DNA of 56,619 nt from Bhargavaea massiliensis (GCF_018390575.1 NZ_JAHBCJ010000012.1:1-56619); one strand, 5' to 3'. Positions 1 through 7,330 are shown, counted from the first letter of the stretch. Notes: generated by a model from the sequence alone, not told the origin. Numbers and translations are program-made.

Positions 1-40
1 GTCGGGGGCTTCCCCCTGCAAGAGTAGGACGTCGCTGGGC
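1..40 (+). rRNA. rrf: 5S ribosomal RNA, 3' end only
   Basis: The first 40 bases match the 3' part of a Bacillales 5S rRNA: the G-rich/C-rich helix (GGGGGCTTCCCCC) followed by the conserved AGAGTAGGACG segment and the closing strand of the terminal stem. The 5' two thirds lie outside the window. A rho-independent terminator follows immediately, so this is the end of an rRNA operon. Confidence 0.85.
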
Positions 41-45
41 ACAAA

Positions 46-73
46 GCCGTCTCCTAATGGAGGCGGTTTTTTA
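46..73 (+). terminator. Terminator of the rRNA operon
   Basis: A stem of about nine pairs (46-54 with 59-67, including G-T pairs) with a TAAT loop is followed by a run of T. It sits directly after the 5S 3' end. Confidence 0.85.
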
Positions 74-193
74 TTTTATGATTTTTACCATGCTGTATTT
101 TTGGAAAACCAGCGTTTTAAAATATAGTAGTGCATGCCCACGTTGAGACTTTTTACAAATTCACTTGAATATAAAGGAAGAAAGGAATGCGAG

Positions 194-745
194 ATGACTC
201 GGAAAAAGAGTGACCAATTATACAATGGGCTGACCGGCCTGCTGTTTGCGGCCGGTGGCCTGACTTACATAAACACACAATCCTTTGAAGCCGCAGCTTT
301 TATATTTTTTGGCGGTTTGATCGGTTTGTTGTTGATCTTCTTTTCGCTTGGTTTGATGAGAGAACGGAAGCTGAATGCATCCGGCATCCGCCAGGTGGAT
401 GAAATGAGCGGCAAGGAGTTCGAACAGTTCCTGAAGCTCCGTTATGAAGCAAGGGATTATAAGGTTCGCCGCACTCCGTATCAGAATGATTTTGGTGCCG
501 ATCTTGTCATGGAGCGAGATGGCCGACGGATTGTCGTGCAGGCAAAACGGTGGAAGAAGAATGTCGGCATCAAGGCTATACAAGAGATTGTTGCGGCGAA
601 AAGTCACTACAAGGCCGATGATGCCTGGGTGGTGACCAACAGTCAGTACACAAAGGCTGCAAAAGAGCTCGCATTGAGCAATGGTGTCCGCCTTGTCGAC
701 CGGGCACAACTGATTCATATTTTATTGGAGAAGAAGGCGGGTTAA
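194..745 (+). CDS. Membrane-anchored Mrr-like restriction endonuclease-fold protein
   Basis: The protein has 183 residues. Two hydrophobic segments (about residues 11-28 and 33-53) are followed by a soluble Mrr_cat-type PD-(D/E)xK nuclease fold. The visible core is GADLV, then VVQAKRW, consistent with the D...QxK catalytic pattern, followed by an AIQEIVAAK helix and a VVTNSQYT strand. Such TM-plus-Mrr proteins are common in Bacillales and are usually annotated as restriction endonuclease; their true substrate is generally unknown. I chose ATG 194 because GAAAGG lies at a suitable distance and the hydrophobic helix begins soon after. An upstream ATG at 134 would add an atypical 20-residue leader. 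It stands alone between the rRNA terminator and the toxin-antitoxin locus. Confidence 0.8.
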   Translation: MTRKKSDQLYNGLTGLLFAAGGLTYINTQSFEAAAFIFFGGLIGLLLIFFSLGLMRERKLNASGIRQVDEMSGKEFEQFLKLRYEARDYKVRRTPYQNDFGADLVMERDGRRIVVQAKRWKKNVGIKAIQEIVAAKSHYKADDAWVVTNSQYTKAAKELALSNGVRLVDRAQLIHILLEKKAG

Positions 746-762
746 TAAAACCGACAATCCAA

Positions 763-792
763 TTCAATACGAACGTATGTGTGGTATATGAT
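763..792 (+). promoter_or_regulatory. Putative toxin promoter with LexA-like box
   Basis: A -35 TTCAAT (763-768) and -10 TATGAT (787-792) are separated by 18 bp. The spacer holds CGAACGTATGTGTG (770-783), one mismatch from the Gram-positive LexA consensus CGAAC-N4-GTTYG. A repressor bound there would cover the promoter. SOS control is an inference. Confidence 0.45.
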
Positions 793-810
793 TGCGTAAT
801 AGAATAGGTG

Positions 811-849
811 ACTCAAGGATGGTCGGCTATCCTCCGGTAGAGTGGAGAT
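811..849 (+). promoter_or_regulatory. Structured toxin 5' UTR (SD-masking and 3'-pairing segments)
   Basis: Bases 811-822 (ACTCAAGGATGG) are perfectly complementary to 942-953 at the 3' end of the toxin reading frame. Separately, CTCC (832-835) can pair with the Shine-Dalgarno GGAG (844-847), extended by AT/AT. Both are hallmarks of type I toxin mRNAs that are translationally silent until processed. The pairings are visible in sequence; regulation is inferred. Confidence 0.5.
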
Positions 850-855
850 GGTCGT

Positions 856-951
856 ATGGCAGTCTCAGAAGGATTGGTGCTCATGGTTTCGTTCGGGGCA
901 TTGATCGTGGCGATTCTGTCGTTTCACCATAAAAAAATAATCCATCCTTGA
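856..951 (+). CDS. Putative holin-like type I toxin peptide (31 aa)
   Basis: This 31-residue peptide begins MAVSEGLVLMVSFGALIVAI and ends with SFHHKKIIHP. One transmembrane helix (about residues 5-22) is followed by a basic tail, matching the 'putative holin-like toxin' family of Firmicutes, whose members act at the cytoplasmic membrane when overproduced. GGAG at 844-847 is correctly spaced from ATG 856. A minus-strand promoter (1093-1121) and a terminator hairpin overlapping the end of the ORF (939-976) define a convergent antisense RNA. The whole arrangement fits a type I toxin-antitoxin unit. The gene is below the usual gene-calling length. Confidence 0.75.
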   Translation: MAVSEGLVLMVSFGALIVAILSFHHKKIIHP

Positions 952-976
952 GTTGACGGCTCATAACGGATGGATT
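939..976 (-). terminator. Antitoxin RNA terminator overlapping the toxin stop
   Basis: A perfect 9-bp stem (939-947 with 968-976) has an inner TGAG/CTCA extension. On the minus strand it is followed by a seven-T run, which is the complement of the toxin's lysine codons. Its left arm is also the segment complementary to the toxin 5' UTR. Confidence 0.75.
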
Positions 977-1020
977 AACTCCTTTGACGCCGACCCCGAT
1001 GAAGGGAGCCTGCTATTACA

Positions 1021-1055
1021 GACCGCTTACTGTTCCAGCAGTATGCGGTCCTTTT
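1021..1055 (+). terminator. Toxin mRNA terminator
   Basis: The hairpin GACCGC...GCGGTC with an inner TACTG/CAGTA stem is followed by CTTTT. It lies about 70 bp after the toxin stop codon, giving a plausible toxin mRNA of roughly 250 nt. Confidence 0.7.
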
Positions 1056-1092
1056 ACATATATGTTGCAAATCCAGAAATAAACTTACTGTC

Positions 1093-1121
1093 ATTATAGA
1101 ATGGGGAGGTGCTTTTTACAA
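1093..1121 (-). promoter_or_regulatory. Antitoxin RNA promoter
   Basis: Read on the minus strand: -35 TTGTAA (1121-1116), an exact 17-bp spacer, and -10 TATAAT (1098-1093). This near-consensus sigma-A promoter fits a constitutive antitoxin. Its -35 box abuts the left end of the mobile element at 1122. Confidence 0.7.
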
Positions 1122-1166
1122 TAACCCGTTCAGTTCAGTGGTACAAAAGAAGTTTTAAACCCGCAA

Positions 1167-1206
1167 ACAGCCTCCAAACTAACATTGATTTTGGAGGCTG
1201 TTTTTA
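1167..1206. terminator. Inward-facing terminator at the left end of the element
   Basis: An 11-bp stem (ACAGCCTCCAA / TTGGAGGCTGT) is followed by TTTTT on the plus strand and by TTT on the minus strand. It can stop transcription entering the element from the left and can end the minus-strand pseudogene. Confidence 0.75.
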
Positions 1207-1227
1207 TTGATACATCGAGCTTCCTTG

Positions 1228-1484
1228 TCATTTTAACGTGTAAATCAGCAATGAAATCAACAGACTTACAATAGCTGTTGCAATGTGAAAAAATGGTGCT
1301 GAAATACTGTTGGAAATCACGTTGAAATGATTGTTAATTTTGATGCTAATTCGATTGCTAAAACCGTTGCTAAAACTCCTAAGGATATGAAATGAACATT
1401 TTTTGTATTTGAGTTAAAATTAGAATAAGTTGTTAAAGGGTTTACTCCTAAACCATCAGAAAAGTTAGGGAAAAATCTTAAAGT
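1228..1484 (-). pseudogene. Frameshifted small membrane protein gene inside the element
   Basis: Two minus-strand frames join into one coherent protein: an N-part running through FISLGVLATVLAIELASKL and, after a one-base shift near 1312, a C-part with ISNSISAPFFHIATAIVSLL ending before the stop at 1228. No start codon is found before the upstream stop at 1485-1487, so the 5' end is also lost. The product would have had at least two membrane helices. The family was not recognised. It diverges from the intact gene at 1517. Confidence 0.5.
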
Positions 1485-1516
1485 TTATTCTATGTAGAAA
1501 AAGTTAGGAGTGTATC

Positions 1517-1819
1517 ATGAGAGTCTTATTAGAGTTAATACGAATTATCGTTATATGTGCTATTGTGGGTGGCACTTTGGTTTATTTATTAAAAAATGCA
1601 TATCTAGAAATTGGTATAAATACTGGAAAATATAGTTGGATGGGTTTTTTCTCCATATTTATTCTGATTTTTGTGCTTTACAGAAACAAGTTGCAATTTA
1701 GCGGATGGTATAATGGGAAGGGTAGAAATAGACTACCAAAAAAAGTTTCTCAAAAACTTATTTTAAGTTCAATTATCCTGTTACTATTACCGCCAATTCT
1801 AAATTTATTGTTCAACTAA
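1517..1819 (+). CDS. Small membrane protein, element cargo (100 aa)
   Basis: The ORF encodes 100 residues with three likely membrane segments (about 4-24, 39-55 and 80-98) and a basic loop around GWYNGKGRNRLPKK. The start ATG 1517 follows AGTTAGGAGTG, a good ribosome site. I do not recognise a function. Codon use is AT-rich, unlike the flanking chromosome but like the cargo at 33414. The stop is embedded in a degenerate copy of the element's terminal repeat (AACTGAACGG at 1817-1826), and an intrinsic terminator follows at 1840. Confidence 0.7.
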   Translation: MRVLLELIRIIVICAIVGGTLVYLLKNAYLEIGINTGKYSWMGFFSIFILIFVLYRNKLQFSGWYNGKGRNRLPKKVSQKLILSSIILLLLPPILNLLFN

Positions 1820-1839
1820 CTGAACGGAAGTAAAATTAC

Positions 1840-1875
1840 AATGAGCTAAGAGCTACATTCCCCAACTCATTTTTA
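1840..1875 (+). terminator. Cargo gene terminator, conserved between the two elements
   Basis: ATGAG (841-845) pairs with CTCAT (866-870), followed by TTTT. The same module, clearly homologous in sequence, follows the unrelated cargo gene of the second element (33322-33358, minus strand). Confidence 0.6.
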
Positions 1876-1899
1876 TGTGTAATTTCTAGAATACAGCAA

Positions 1900-1920
1900 T
1901 AAAAAACACCCATATGGGTG
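1900..1920 (-). terminator. Inward-facing terminator at the right end of the element
   Basis: The perfect palindrome CACCCATATGGGTG (1907-1920) is followed on the minus strand by a T-run. It would stop transcripts entering from the right. The second element has a counterpart at 34014-34041. Confidence 0.65.
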
Positions 1921-2112
1921 CAAATAAAGATGTTAATGTCTTGTTAAAAACAGTGTTATTTGTGGTGCTAATTCGCCTGTTTGCACCACTCAACTGAACG
2001 GGTTATTTTTACAAGAACCCCCTTCTTTATCGGATTCTTCTCCTTGCAGATTTATGAGTACAGAGGGCATTCGGCATGGAACCCATTCACCGGTTATCCC
2101 ATAGCCTACAGG

Positions 2113-3069
2113 ATGAAGAAAGGGGGAGGGCGCCTGTCCGCTTCCGCATTTATCCTGACGATGATCCCGCTTTATCTAATGGCTGTAATCGGTTTTATTG
2201 TGAGGAAAGTGAATATTCTCAGCAGCTTTGCTAATTCCGTGATTACGCAGCTGATGCTGTACGTTACATTGCCGGCGCTGATTTTGTACTCACTAAATAC
2301 AACGTTTTCTATGGAGCTGTTGGTGGAATTCGGTTGGCTCGTCGCCATGTCGGTCTTTGTCATGACGGTTTCCATTGTAGCCGGTGCTTGGCTGAGGAAG
2401 CGGGCTGCACTCCCTGATGGACAGAAGAGCGTGTATGAGAGTCTCATCGTTTTCGGCAATCAGGGATTCATCGGGTTTGCTGTGAGTTATTTGCTTATGG
2501 GTGAGCAGGGAGTGATCTACCTGACTCTGTTCAACATCTTTTACCTGGTACTCATCTGGTCCTACGGGATCTATCTGTTCACCCGGCATGAAGCGGCAGT
2601 TGATTGGCGGAGGCTGTTCCTGAATCCCGGCATTCTTGCCACGCTGATCGGATTGGTCATGTTGTTTCTCCCATTAAACTGGCCGGACATGCTGTTGAGG
2701 ACGTTTGAGGACGTGGGGCAAATGACGGTTCCGTTGTCGATGATCCTGATCGGTAGTTTGCTTGCGGACACGAAGATGGCTGATTTCAGGCGATACAGCA
2801 GCAACCTTTATCTTTGGATCGCTTCCATCATGAAGTTGCTGGTACTCCCATCGACTCTGCTGGTTTTTCTATTTCTTCAAGTTCCTGACCTGCTTCTTCT
2901 CGTTGCCGTGCTGACTGCCGGCATGCCGAGCGCCACGACCACTACGGTGTATGCCCAGAAGTTTGGGGCAGACGCTGTTTTCGCCTCATATGGTGTGATT
3001 TACTCGACCATTCTTTGCATGTTGACGATTCCTTTGATGTACAGCCTCTTGCAATGGATGATCAATTAG
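2113..3069 (+). CDS. AEC family transporter (auxin efflux carrier-type permease)
   Basis: The product is an integral membrane protein of about 318 residues with roughly ten hydrophobic segments. It has the AEC hallmarks: an early GFIVRK-type loop after the first helix, GNQGFIGFAVSY in the middle and MPSATTTTVYAQKFG in the C-terminal half. AEC permeases export or import small organic anions such as malate; the substrate here is unknown. The start is uncertain. ATG 2113 is given, but the strongest Shine-Dalgarno (GGGGGAGGG, 2122-2130) points to the in-frame CTG at 2134. Upstream codons from 1981 belong to the terminal repeat of the mobile element, so the element inserted just before this gene and may have replaced its native leader. 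Confidence 0.8.
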   Translation: MKKGGGRLSASAFILTMIPLYLMAVIGFIVRKVNILSSFANSVITQLMLYVTLPALILYSLNTTFSMELLVEFGWLVAMSVFVMTVSIVAGAWLRKRAALPDGQKSVYESLIVFGNQGFIGFAVSYLLMGEQGVIYLTLFNIFYLVLIWSYGIYLFTRHEAAVDWRRLFLNPGILATLIGLVMLFLPLNWPDMLLRTFEDVGQMTVPLSMILIGSLLADTKMADFRRYSSNLYLWIASIMKLLVLPSTLLVFLFLQVPDLLLLVAVLTAGMPSATTTTVYAQKFGADAVFASYGVIYSTILCMLTIPLMYSLLQWMIN

Positions 3070-3079
3070 GGATGAGTGG

Positions 3080-3142
3080 TTTCGTCATACGCCCGTTTCA
3101 TTTCGTCATTCAACACAAAATTTTCGTCATTCGTTGCCAGAA
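3080..3142 (+). repeat. 21-bp-period intergenic array, core TTTCGTCAT (3 units)
   Basis: The 9-base core TTTCGTCAT begins at 3080, 3101 and 3122, exactly 21 bp apart, each followed by 12 variable bases. An inverted copy of the third unit's core (CGAATGACGAA) lies at 3185-3195. The array lies between the AEC gene and its likely terminator. Confidence 0.75.
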
Positions 3143-3227
3143 CCTGGCTGAATAGCGAAATTCGGACCGCCAATGCAGGAATATCGAATGACGAATCCAG
3201 AGTCCATCTTTGCGTGATATTCCAAGA

Positions 3228-3260
3228 AAGCTGGTACCCATCTTCGGGGGCCGGCTTTTT
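3228..3260 (+). terminator. Terminator after the AEC gene region
   Basis: The stem AAGCTGG / CCGGCTT (one G-T pair) has a 16-base loop and is followed by TTTTT. It closes the 3070-3378 intergenic stretch, which otherwise holds the 21-bp array. Confidence 0.6.
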
Positions 3261-3378
3261 CCTGGTTTTTGTTGCTTTCCACAATCCGGCCAGAGCATCT
3301 TTGGGCCATTCCCCATATCTCTTATTGAATAGTTGAGTTAATATTTAAACAATTCATCTATCAAGGGGGATAGTTGCT

Positions 3379-4923
3379 ATGACTAAACTTGCAGGCGTAG
3401 AAGAACTCCGCCAGCCGAAAAAACCGAGCTTTTTCCAGAGAATGCTGAATGGGGTGGAGAAGGCAGGTAACAAGTTGCCTGATCCTGTCACGCTTTTTGC
3501 CATCTTTACTGTTTTGATCCTTATTGCCTCTGCTATTTTCGCAGTACTGGGTACTTCCGCAGTCCATCCGGGCACTGGTGAGACAATTAAGGTCGTGAAC
3601 CTGCTGAATGCAGAAGGAATCAGAAGCATTGTCACCACGCTCGTCCCGAACTTTACCGGATTCCCGCCGCTCGGACTGGTTCTCGTCGTCATGCTTGGGG
3701 TCGGTCTCGCGGAGTCTACTGGTCTGGTGACAACGTTTATGAAGACGACGATCCTGAACGCGCCGGTGAAAATCATCTTGCCGACGATTCTGCTGATTGC
3801 GGTTCTCGGTAACACAGCTGCTGATGCGGCTCAGGTTGTCCTTCCTCCGATTGCGGCTATGATCTTTGCTGCGCTCGGCCGTAACCCGATTGCGGGACTT
3901 GTCGCTGGCTATGCAACTGTTACGGGTGCATTTAGTGCCAACCTAATTGTCTCCATGCTGGATCCTCTGATCTTTGGTTTTACACAGTCGAGTGCGCAGA
4001 TGATCGATCCGTCTTACGTCGGGAACCCGGCCATTAACTGGTATTTCCTGATTGCGTCGACGTTTGTCCTTATTCCGGTTGCTGCCTTTGTTACGACCAA
4101 AATTGTCGAGCCGAGGCTAGGGACCTTTCAAGGTGAGGTAGAAAAGCTCGAAAAGACCACTCCTGAAGAAAAACGTGGCCTGCTCTGGGCTGGAATTACC
4201 CTTGCAGCTTACTCTGCACTCATTCTTTGGCTCGTTGTTCCGGATAACGCCATTCTGCGCGATCCTGAAACGAACGGAGTCATCGTTTCACCGTTCATGA
4301 CAGGGATTGTTCCGATTATGCTATTCGGCTTCCTTCTTCCTGCACTCGCCTATGGTTTTGCCTCCGGTTCACTGAAGAACGATAAAGATGTGGCCGAACA
4401 TCTGGGCAAGGCCATGGCCGGAATGGGCGGGTATATCGTGCTTGCGTTTGTAGCTGCCCAGATGATTTCATTTTTCGGAATGAGCAATCTGGGTCCTATT
4501 ATCGCCATTAAGGGAGCTGCATTCCTGCAAGGAATCGGCTTCGAAGGATTGTCGCTCTTCCTCGGCTTCATTGTTATTGCAGCGTTGATCAACCTGCTGA
4601 TTGCAAGTGCCTCGGCGAAGTGGGCGTTGCTTGCTCCGGTGTTTGTCCCTATGTTCATGCTCATGGGCTATGACCCGGCCGTGACACAGGTTGCCTATAG
4701 GGTGGCTGACTCGATCACAAACCCGATTACACCGATGCTAGCTTACTTTGCTATTCTCTTGACGTTCGCTAAGAAATACGACAAAAACATCGGAATCGGA
4801 ACACTGATTGCGACGCTTCTGCCGTACTCTATCGCATTTGCAATCTTCTGGGTTATCCTGTTCTCGATCTGGTTCCTGCTCGGCTTACCGCTTGGACCAG
4901 GCGGCGGAATCATGCTGCCATAA
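3379..4923 (+). CDS. AbgT family transporter (p-aminobenzoyl-glutamate/antimetabolite transporter type)
   Basis: The 514-residue membrane protein has the AbgT signature from start to end: N-terminal FFQRMLNGVEKAGNKLPDP, then GFPPLGLVLVVMLGVGLAE, AADAAQVVLPPIAAM and the C-terminal SASAKWALLAPVFVPMFMLMG. Family members import p-aminobenzoyl-glutamate (E. coli AbgT) or export sulfonamides (MtrF, YdaH). The next genes are hydrolases 22 bp and then overlapping downstream, so uptake followed by intracellular cleavage is the better reading. RBS AAGGGGGATAG precedes ATG 3379. Confidence 0.9.
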   Translation: MTKLAGVEELRQPKKPSFFQRMLNGVEKAGNKLPDPVTLFAIFTVLILIASAIFAVLGTSAVHPGTGETIKVVNLLNAEGIRSIVTTLVPNFTGFPPLGLVLVVMLGVGLAESTGLVTTFMKTTILNAPVKIILPTILLIAVLGNTAADAAQVVLPPIAAMIFAALGRNPIAGLVAGYATVTGAFSANLIVSMLDPLIFGFTQSSAQMIDPSYVGNPAINWYFLIASTFVLIPVAAFVTTKIVEPRLGTFQGEVEKLEKTTPEEKRGLLWAGITLAAYSALILWLVVPDNAILRDPETNGVIVSPFMTGIVPIMLFGFLLPALAYGFASGSLKNDKDVAEHLGKAMAGMGGYIVLAFVAAQMISFFGMSNLGPIIAIKGAAFLQGIGFEGLSLFLGFIVIAALINLLIASASAKWALLAPVFVPMFMLMGYDPAVTQVAYRVADSITNPITPMLAYFAILLTFAKKYDKNIGIGTLIATLLPYSIAFAIFWVILFSIWFLLGLPLGPGGGIMLP

Positions 4924-4945
4924 CATCTTCTAAGGGGGCTTTTGA

Positions 4946-6151
4946 ATGGTATTAAAAATACAGAACGTTACTTTGTATACTGGTAATGGGGAAAAACAGT
5001 TAAACACTTCGATCGCAGTTGAGGGAAAGGTGATTCTGGCTGCCGGTGACGAGGCAGACCGCCTGCAGACTGATACCGTTATCGACGGAACAGGTAAGAC
5101 CGTCATTCCGGGCCTGTTCGATATGCACGTCCATCTTGGGATGGACGGAGTGGGTGACCCATTTGCACAGGTGGCCGGCGACACGCCTGCGCTGTCGGCA
5201 TATCGCCATCATTTAAATGCCCAAAAGCAGCTGAAATCGGGTGTTACAAGTGTCCGGAACCTTGGCTCCAAATGGCATATCGACCTGGATTACCGAAACT
5301 CAATCGCGGATGATATGATGGCAGGCCCAAATGTATATGGATCCGGACAAGCCATCGTGATGACTGGCGGTCACGGATACCCGTTCTCCACTGAAGCGGA
5401 TGGAGAGGACGGCGTCAGAAAAGCGGCCAGGGATACGCTTAAGGCCGGAGCGGATGTCATCAAGCTGATGGCAACGGGTGGCGTGATGACCCCGGGAGTT
5501 GACCCGGGATCCCCACAATTATCGGAAAAGGAAATGAGGGCTGCCGTCGAGGAGGCACTACATGCCGGCAAGACTTCCGCGGCACATGCACAAGGAACGG
5601 CAGGCATTCAAAATGCAGTACGGGCCGAGATCACCACGATTGAACACGGGATTTTCCTCGATGACGAAACGATAGAACTTATGATCAAACACAATACGGT
5701 ACTCGTGCCGACGCTTGCCGCGCCTTATTACATCGTCCAGCATGGAGAGTCTGGTGGTATTCCGGCACATGCCGTCAAAAAAGCAGTTGATTGCTTTAAA
5801 ATCCATCAGGAAAGCTTCAAAAAAGCGCTCGCCGCAGGAGTTCGGATTGCAGCAGGCACCGATGCCGGAACACCATTCAATGTGCACGGAGACTTTGCAA
5901 AAGAGCTGGAACTGATGCACGAGTATGGCATGGAAGTGAAGGACATCATAAATGCTGCGACTCTGCAGGCAGCAAAAACGCTGACCGTCGATCAAACGGT
6001 CGGATCGCTTGAAAAAGGAAAAGTAGCAGACTTTGTCATTCTTAACGAAGACCCTGAATCCGATATCAGTGCGTTCCGCAAAATCCATTCCGTATACAAA
6101 GAGGGAGAGTGTGTTCATGAGTCCGCAAACAAACTTGAAGCCGTCGTTTGA
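4946..6151 (+). CDS. Metal-dependent amidohydrolase (imidazolonepropionase/prolidase-like)
   Basis: The 401-residue product belongs to the amidohydrolase superfamily. Metal-binding landmarks are visible: DMHVHLG (HxH), the likely carbamylated lysine in ADVIKLMATGG, histidines in SAAHAQG and TIEHGIF, and the aspartate in GTDAGTP. This arrangement is typical of Xaa-Pro and Xaa-Arg dipeptidases and of the imidazolonepropionase-like group. It lies 22 bp after the AbgT gene with RBS AAGGGGGC and overlaps the next hydrolase gene by 35 bp, so the three form one operon. Likely role: cleavage of an imported peptide or acyl-amino acid. The exact substrate cannot be read from sequence. Confidence 0.85.
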   Translation: MVLKIQNVTLYTGNGEKQLNTSIAVEGKVILAAGDEADRLQTDTVIDGTGKTVIPGLFDMHVHLGMDGVGDPFAQVAGDTPALSAYRHHLNAQKQLKSGVTSVRNLGSKWHIDLDYRNSIADDMMAGPNVYGSGQAIVMTGGHGYPFSTEADGEDGVRKAARDTLKAGADVIKLMATGGVMTPGVDPGSPQLSEKEMRAAVEEALHAGKTSAAHAQGTAGIQNAVRAEITTIEHGIFLDDETIELMIKHNTVLVPTLAAPYYIVQHGESGGIPAHAVKKAVDCFKIHQESFKKALAAGVRIAAGTDAGTPFNVHGDFAKELELMHEYGMEVKDIINAATLQAAKTLTVDQTVGSLEKGKVADFVILNEDPESDISAFRKIHSVYKEGECVHESANKLEAVV

Positions 6152-7316
6152 TGAAGATCTCCAGTCATGTCTGGCAACTCTCGAGAGCCTGTCGTCTGAA
6201 ATGACGGAAATCAGAAGGCACCTGCACCAACACCCGGAACTGTCCTACAAGGAAGTGGAGACTCCAAAGCTGATTGCTGAATATTACCGGAAACTCGGAT
6301 TGGGTGTCCGGACAGAAGTCGGCGGGCGGGGGGTTGTGGCCACATTCCGTGTGCCAGATCCCGTCAAGACCATCGCTTTCAGGGCCGACTTTGATGCACT
6401 TCCGATTCAGGACGAAAAAGTTGTCCCATACAAGTCAAAGATCCCGGGAGTGTCCCATGCCTGCGGACATGACGGGCATACTGCGGCACTTCTCGGATTT
6501 GCAAAAAGCCTGGTCGAGAACAAGGATCGAATCCGCCACGACGTGGTTCTGATCCATCAATTCGGCGAAGAGCTTTATCCGGGGGGCGCGATGGCGATGA
6601 TCAAAGACGGCTGCCTTGAAGGTGTGGATGCGATTTACGGCTGCCACCTTCAGAGCATGATGCCGTCCGGCAGGATGTATTACCGGGAAGGCTATATCCA
6701 GGCTGCGGTGGATACATTCAGAATCGCAGTTAATGGAAAAGGCGGTTACGGGGCGGGTCCGCATGAAGCAGTCGACCCGATCGTTGTGGCTTCCCATATC
6801 GTGACGGCCCTGCAGACGATTGTCAGCCGGAGCACAGATCCTCTGGAGCAACTGGTCGTATCTGTCGGATCCATCCATGCAGGGGATGCCAACAATGTGA
6901 TTCCCGGTGAGGCGGTGCTGACTGGAACAATTCGCTCCTATGCTCCGGAAACCAGGAAAATGGCTCGGGAGAAGCTCATAAAAATTGCTTCCAGCGTTGC
7001 GGATGCTTTGGACGCCCGTGCTGAGGTCGAACTGGAAAGCGGATATGATGCGCTGTGGAACCATCCCGAAGAAACGAAGGTTGTGAAAAAAGCCATGTTG
7101 ACTCTCTTCTCGGAGGAGGATGTATTGGAAACGCCGCCGGTAATGCCGGGAGAGGACTTTTCCTACTACACACAACATGTTCCCGGTTCCTTCTTTTTCG
7201 CGGGGGCCCGTCCCGAAGGGGAAGCATATCCTCACCACCATGCAAAATTCGACTTTGATGAATCGGCTATGCTGAATACGGCAAAAACATTTTTGGCAAT
7301 CCTGCATAAATACTGA
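6117..7316 (+). CDS. M20 family amidohydrolase/peptidase
   Basis: The 399-residue M20D-type enzyme has HACGHDGHTA (metal ligands), the catalytic glutamate pair in HQFGEELYPGG, CHLQSMMPSG and the C-terminal MPGEDFSYY. These enzymes release amino acids from N-acyl or p-aminobenzoyl conjugates, or from IAA-amino acids. The start is ATG 6117, which has GAGGGAGAG seven bases upstream and overlaps the previous gene by 35 bp (6117-6151). A longer in-frame extension from 6033 would only duplicate upstream coding sequence. Third gene of the AbgT operon; it ends before a strong terminator at 7331. Confidence 0.85.
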   Translation: MSPQTNLKPSFDEDLQSCLATLESLSSEMTEIRRHLHQHPELSYKEVETPKLIAEYYRKLGLGVRTEVGGRGVVATFRVPDPVKTIAFRADFDALPIQDEKVVPYKSKIPGVSHACGHDGHTAALLGFAKSLVENKDRIRHDVVLIHQFGEELYPGGAMAMIKDGCLEGVDAIYGCHLQSMMPSGRMYYREGYIQAAVDTFRIAVNGKGGYGAGPHEAVDPIVVASHIVTALQTIVSRSTDPLEQLVVSVGSIHAGDANNVIPGEAVLTGTIRSYAPETRKMAREKLIKIASSVADALDARAEVELESGYDALWNHPEETKVVKKAMLTLFSEEDVLETPPVMPGEDFSYYTQHVPGSFFFAGARPEGEAYPHHHAKFDFDESAMLNTAKTFLAILHKY

Positions 7317-7330
7317 AGCGTTTTTCAAAA

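Larger units (their letters stand above)
935..1086 (-). ncRNA. Predicted type I antitoxin RNA, about 150 nt
   Basis: The predicted transcript starts about 7 nt after the -10 box at 1093-1098 and ends in the T-run that follows hairpin 939-976 on the minus strand. It would be complementary to the toxin mRNA 3' region, including the last codons and the 3' UTR up to the toxin terminator at 1021-1055. Ends are predicted from promoter and terminator positions only. Confidence 0.6.
1122..2005. mobile_element. AT-rich cargo-bearing element with TIRs and 9-bp target duplication
   Basis: The left end is TAACCCGTTCAGTTCAGTGG and continues TACAAA; the right end is its inverted copy with two mismatches in 26 bp (1980-2005). 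The element is flanked on both sides by the same nine bases, TTTTTACAA (1113-1121 and 2006-2014), a perfect target-site duplication. No transposase is encoded in the 884 bp. It carries a small membrane protein gene (+) and a broken membrane protein gene (-). Terminators just inside each end point inward. The interior is much more AT-rich than its neighbours. A related element lies at 33322-34124. Mobilisation in trans is inferred. Confidence 0.75.

Noticed and set aside
1981-2112. N-terminal extension of the AEC gene from TTG 1981
   Set aside because: The first 27 bases are the mobile element's terminal repeat, and the encoded residues do not look like an AEC N-terminus.
3076-3336. 86-aa plus-strand frame and overlapping minus-strand frames
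   Set aside because: The region consists of the 21-bp array and a terminator; the frames arise from the 21-base (7-codon) period.
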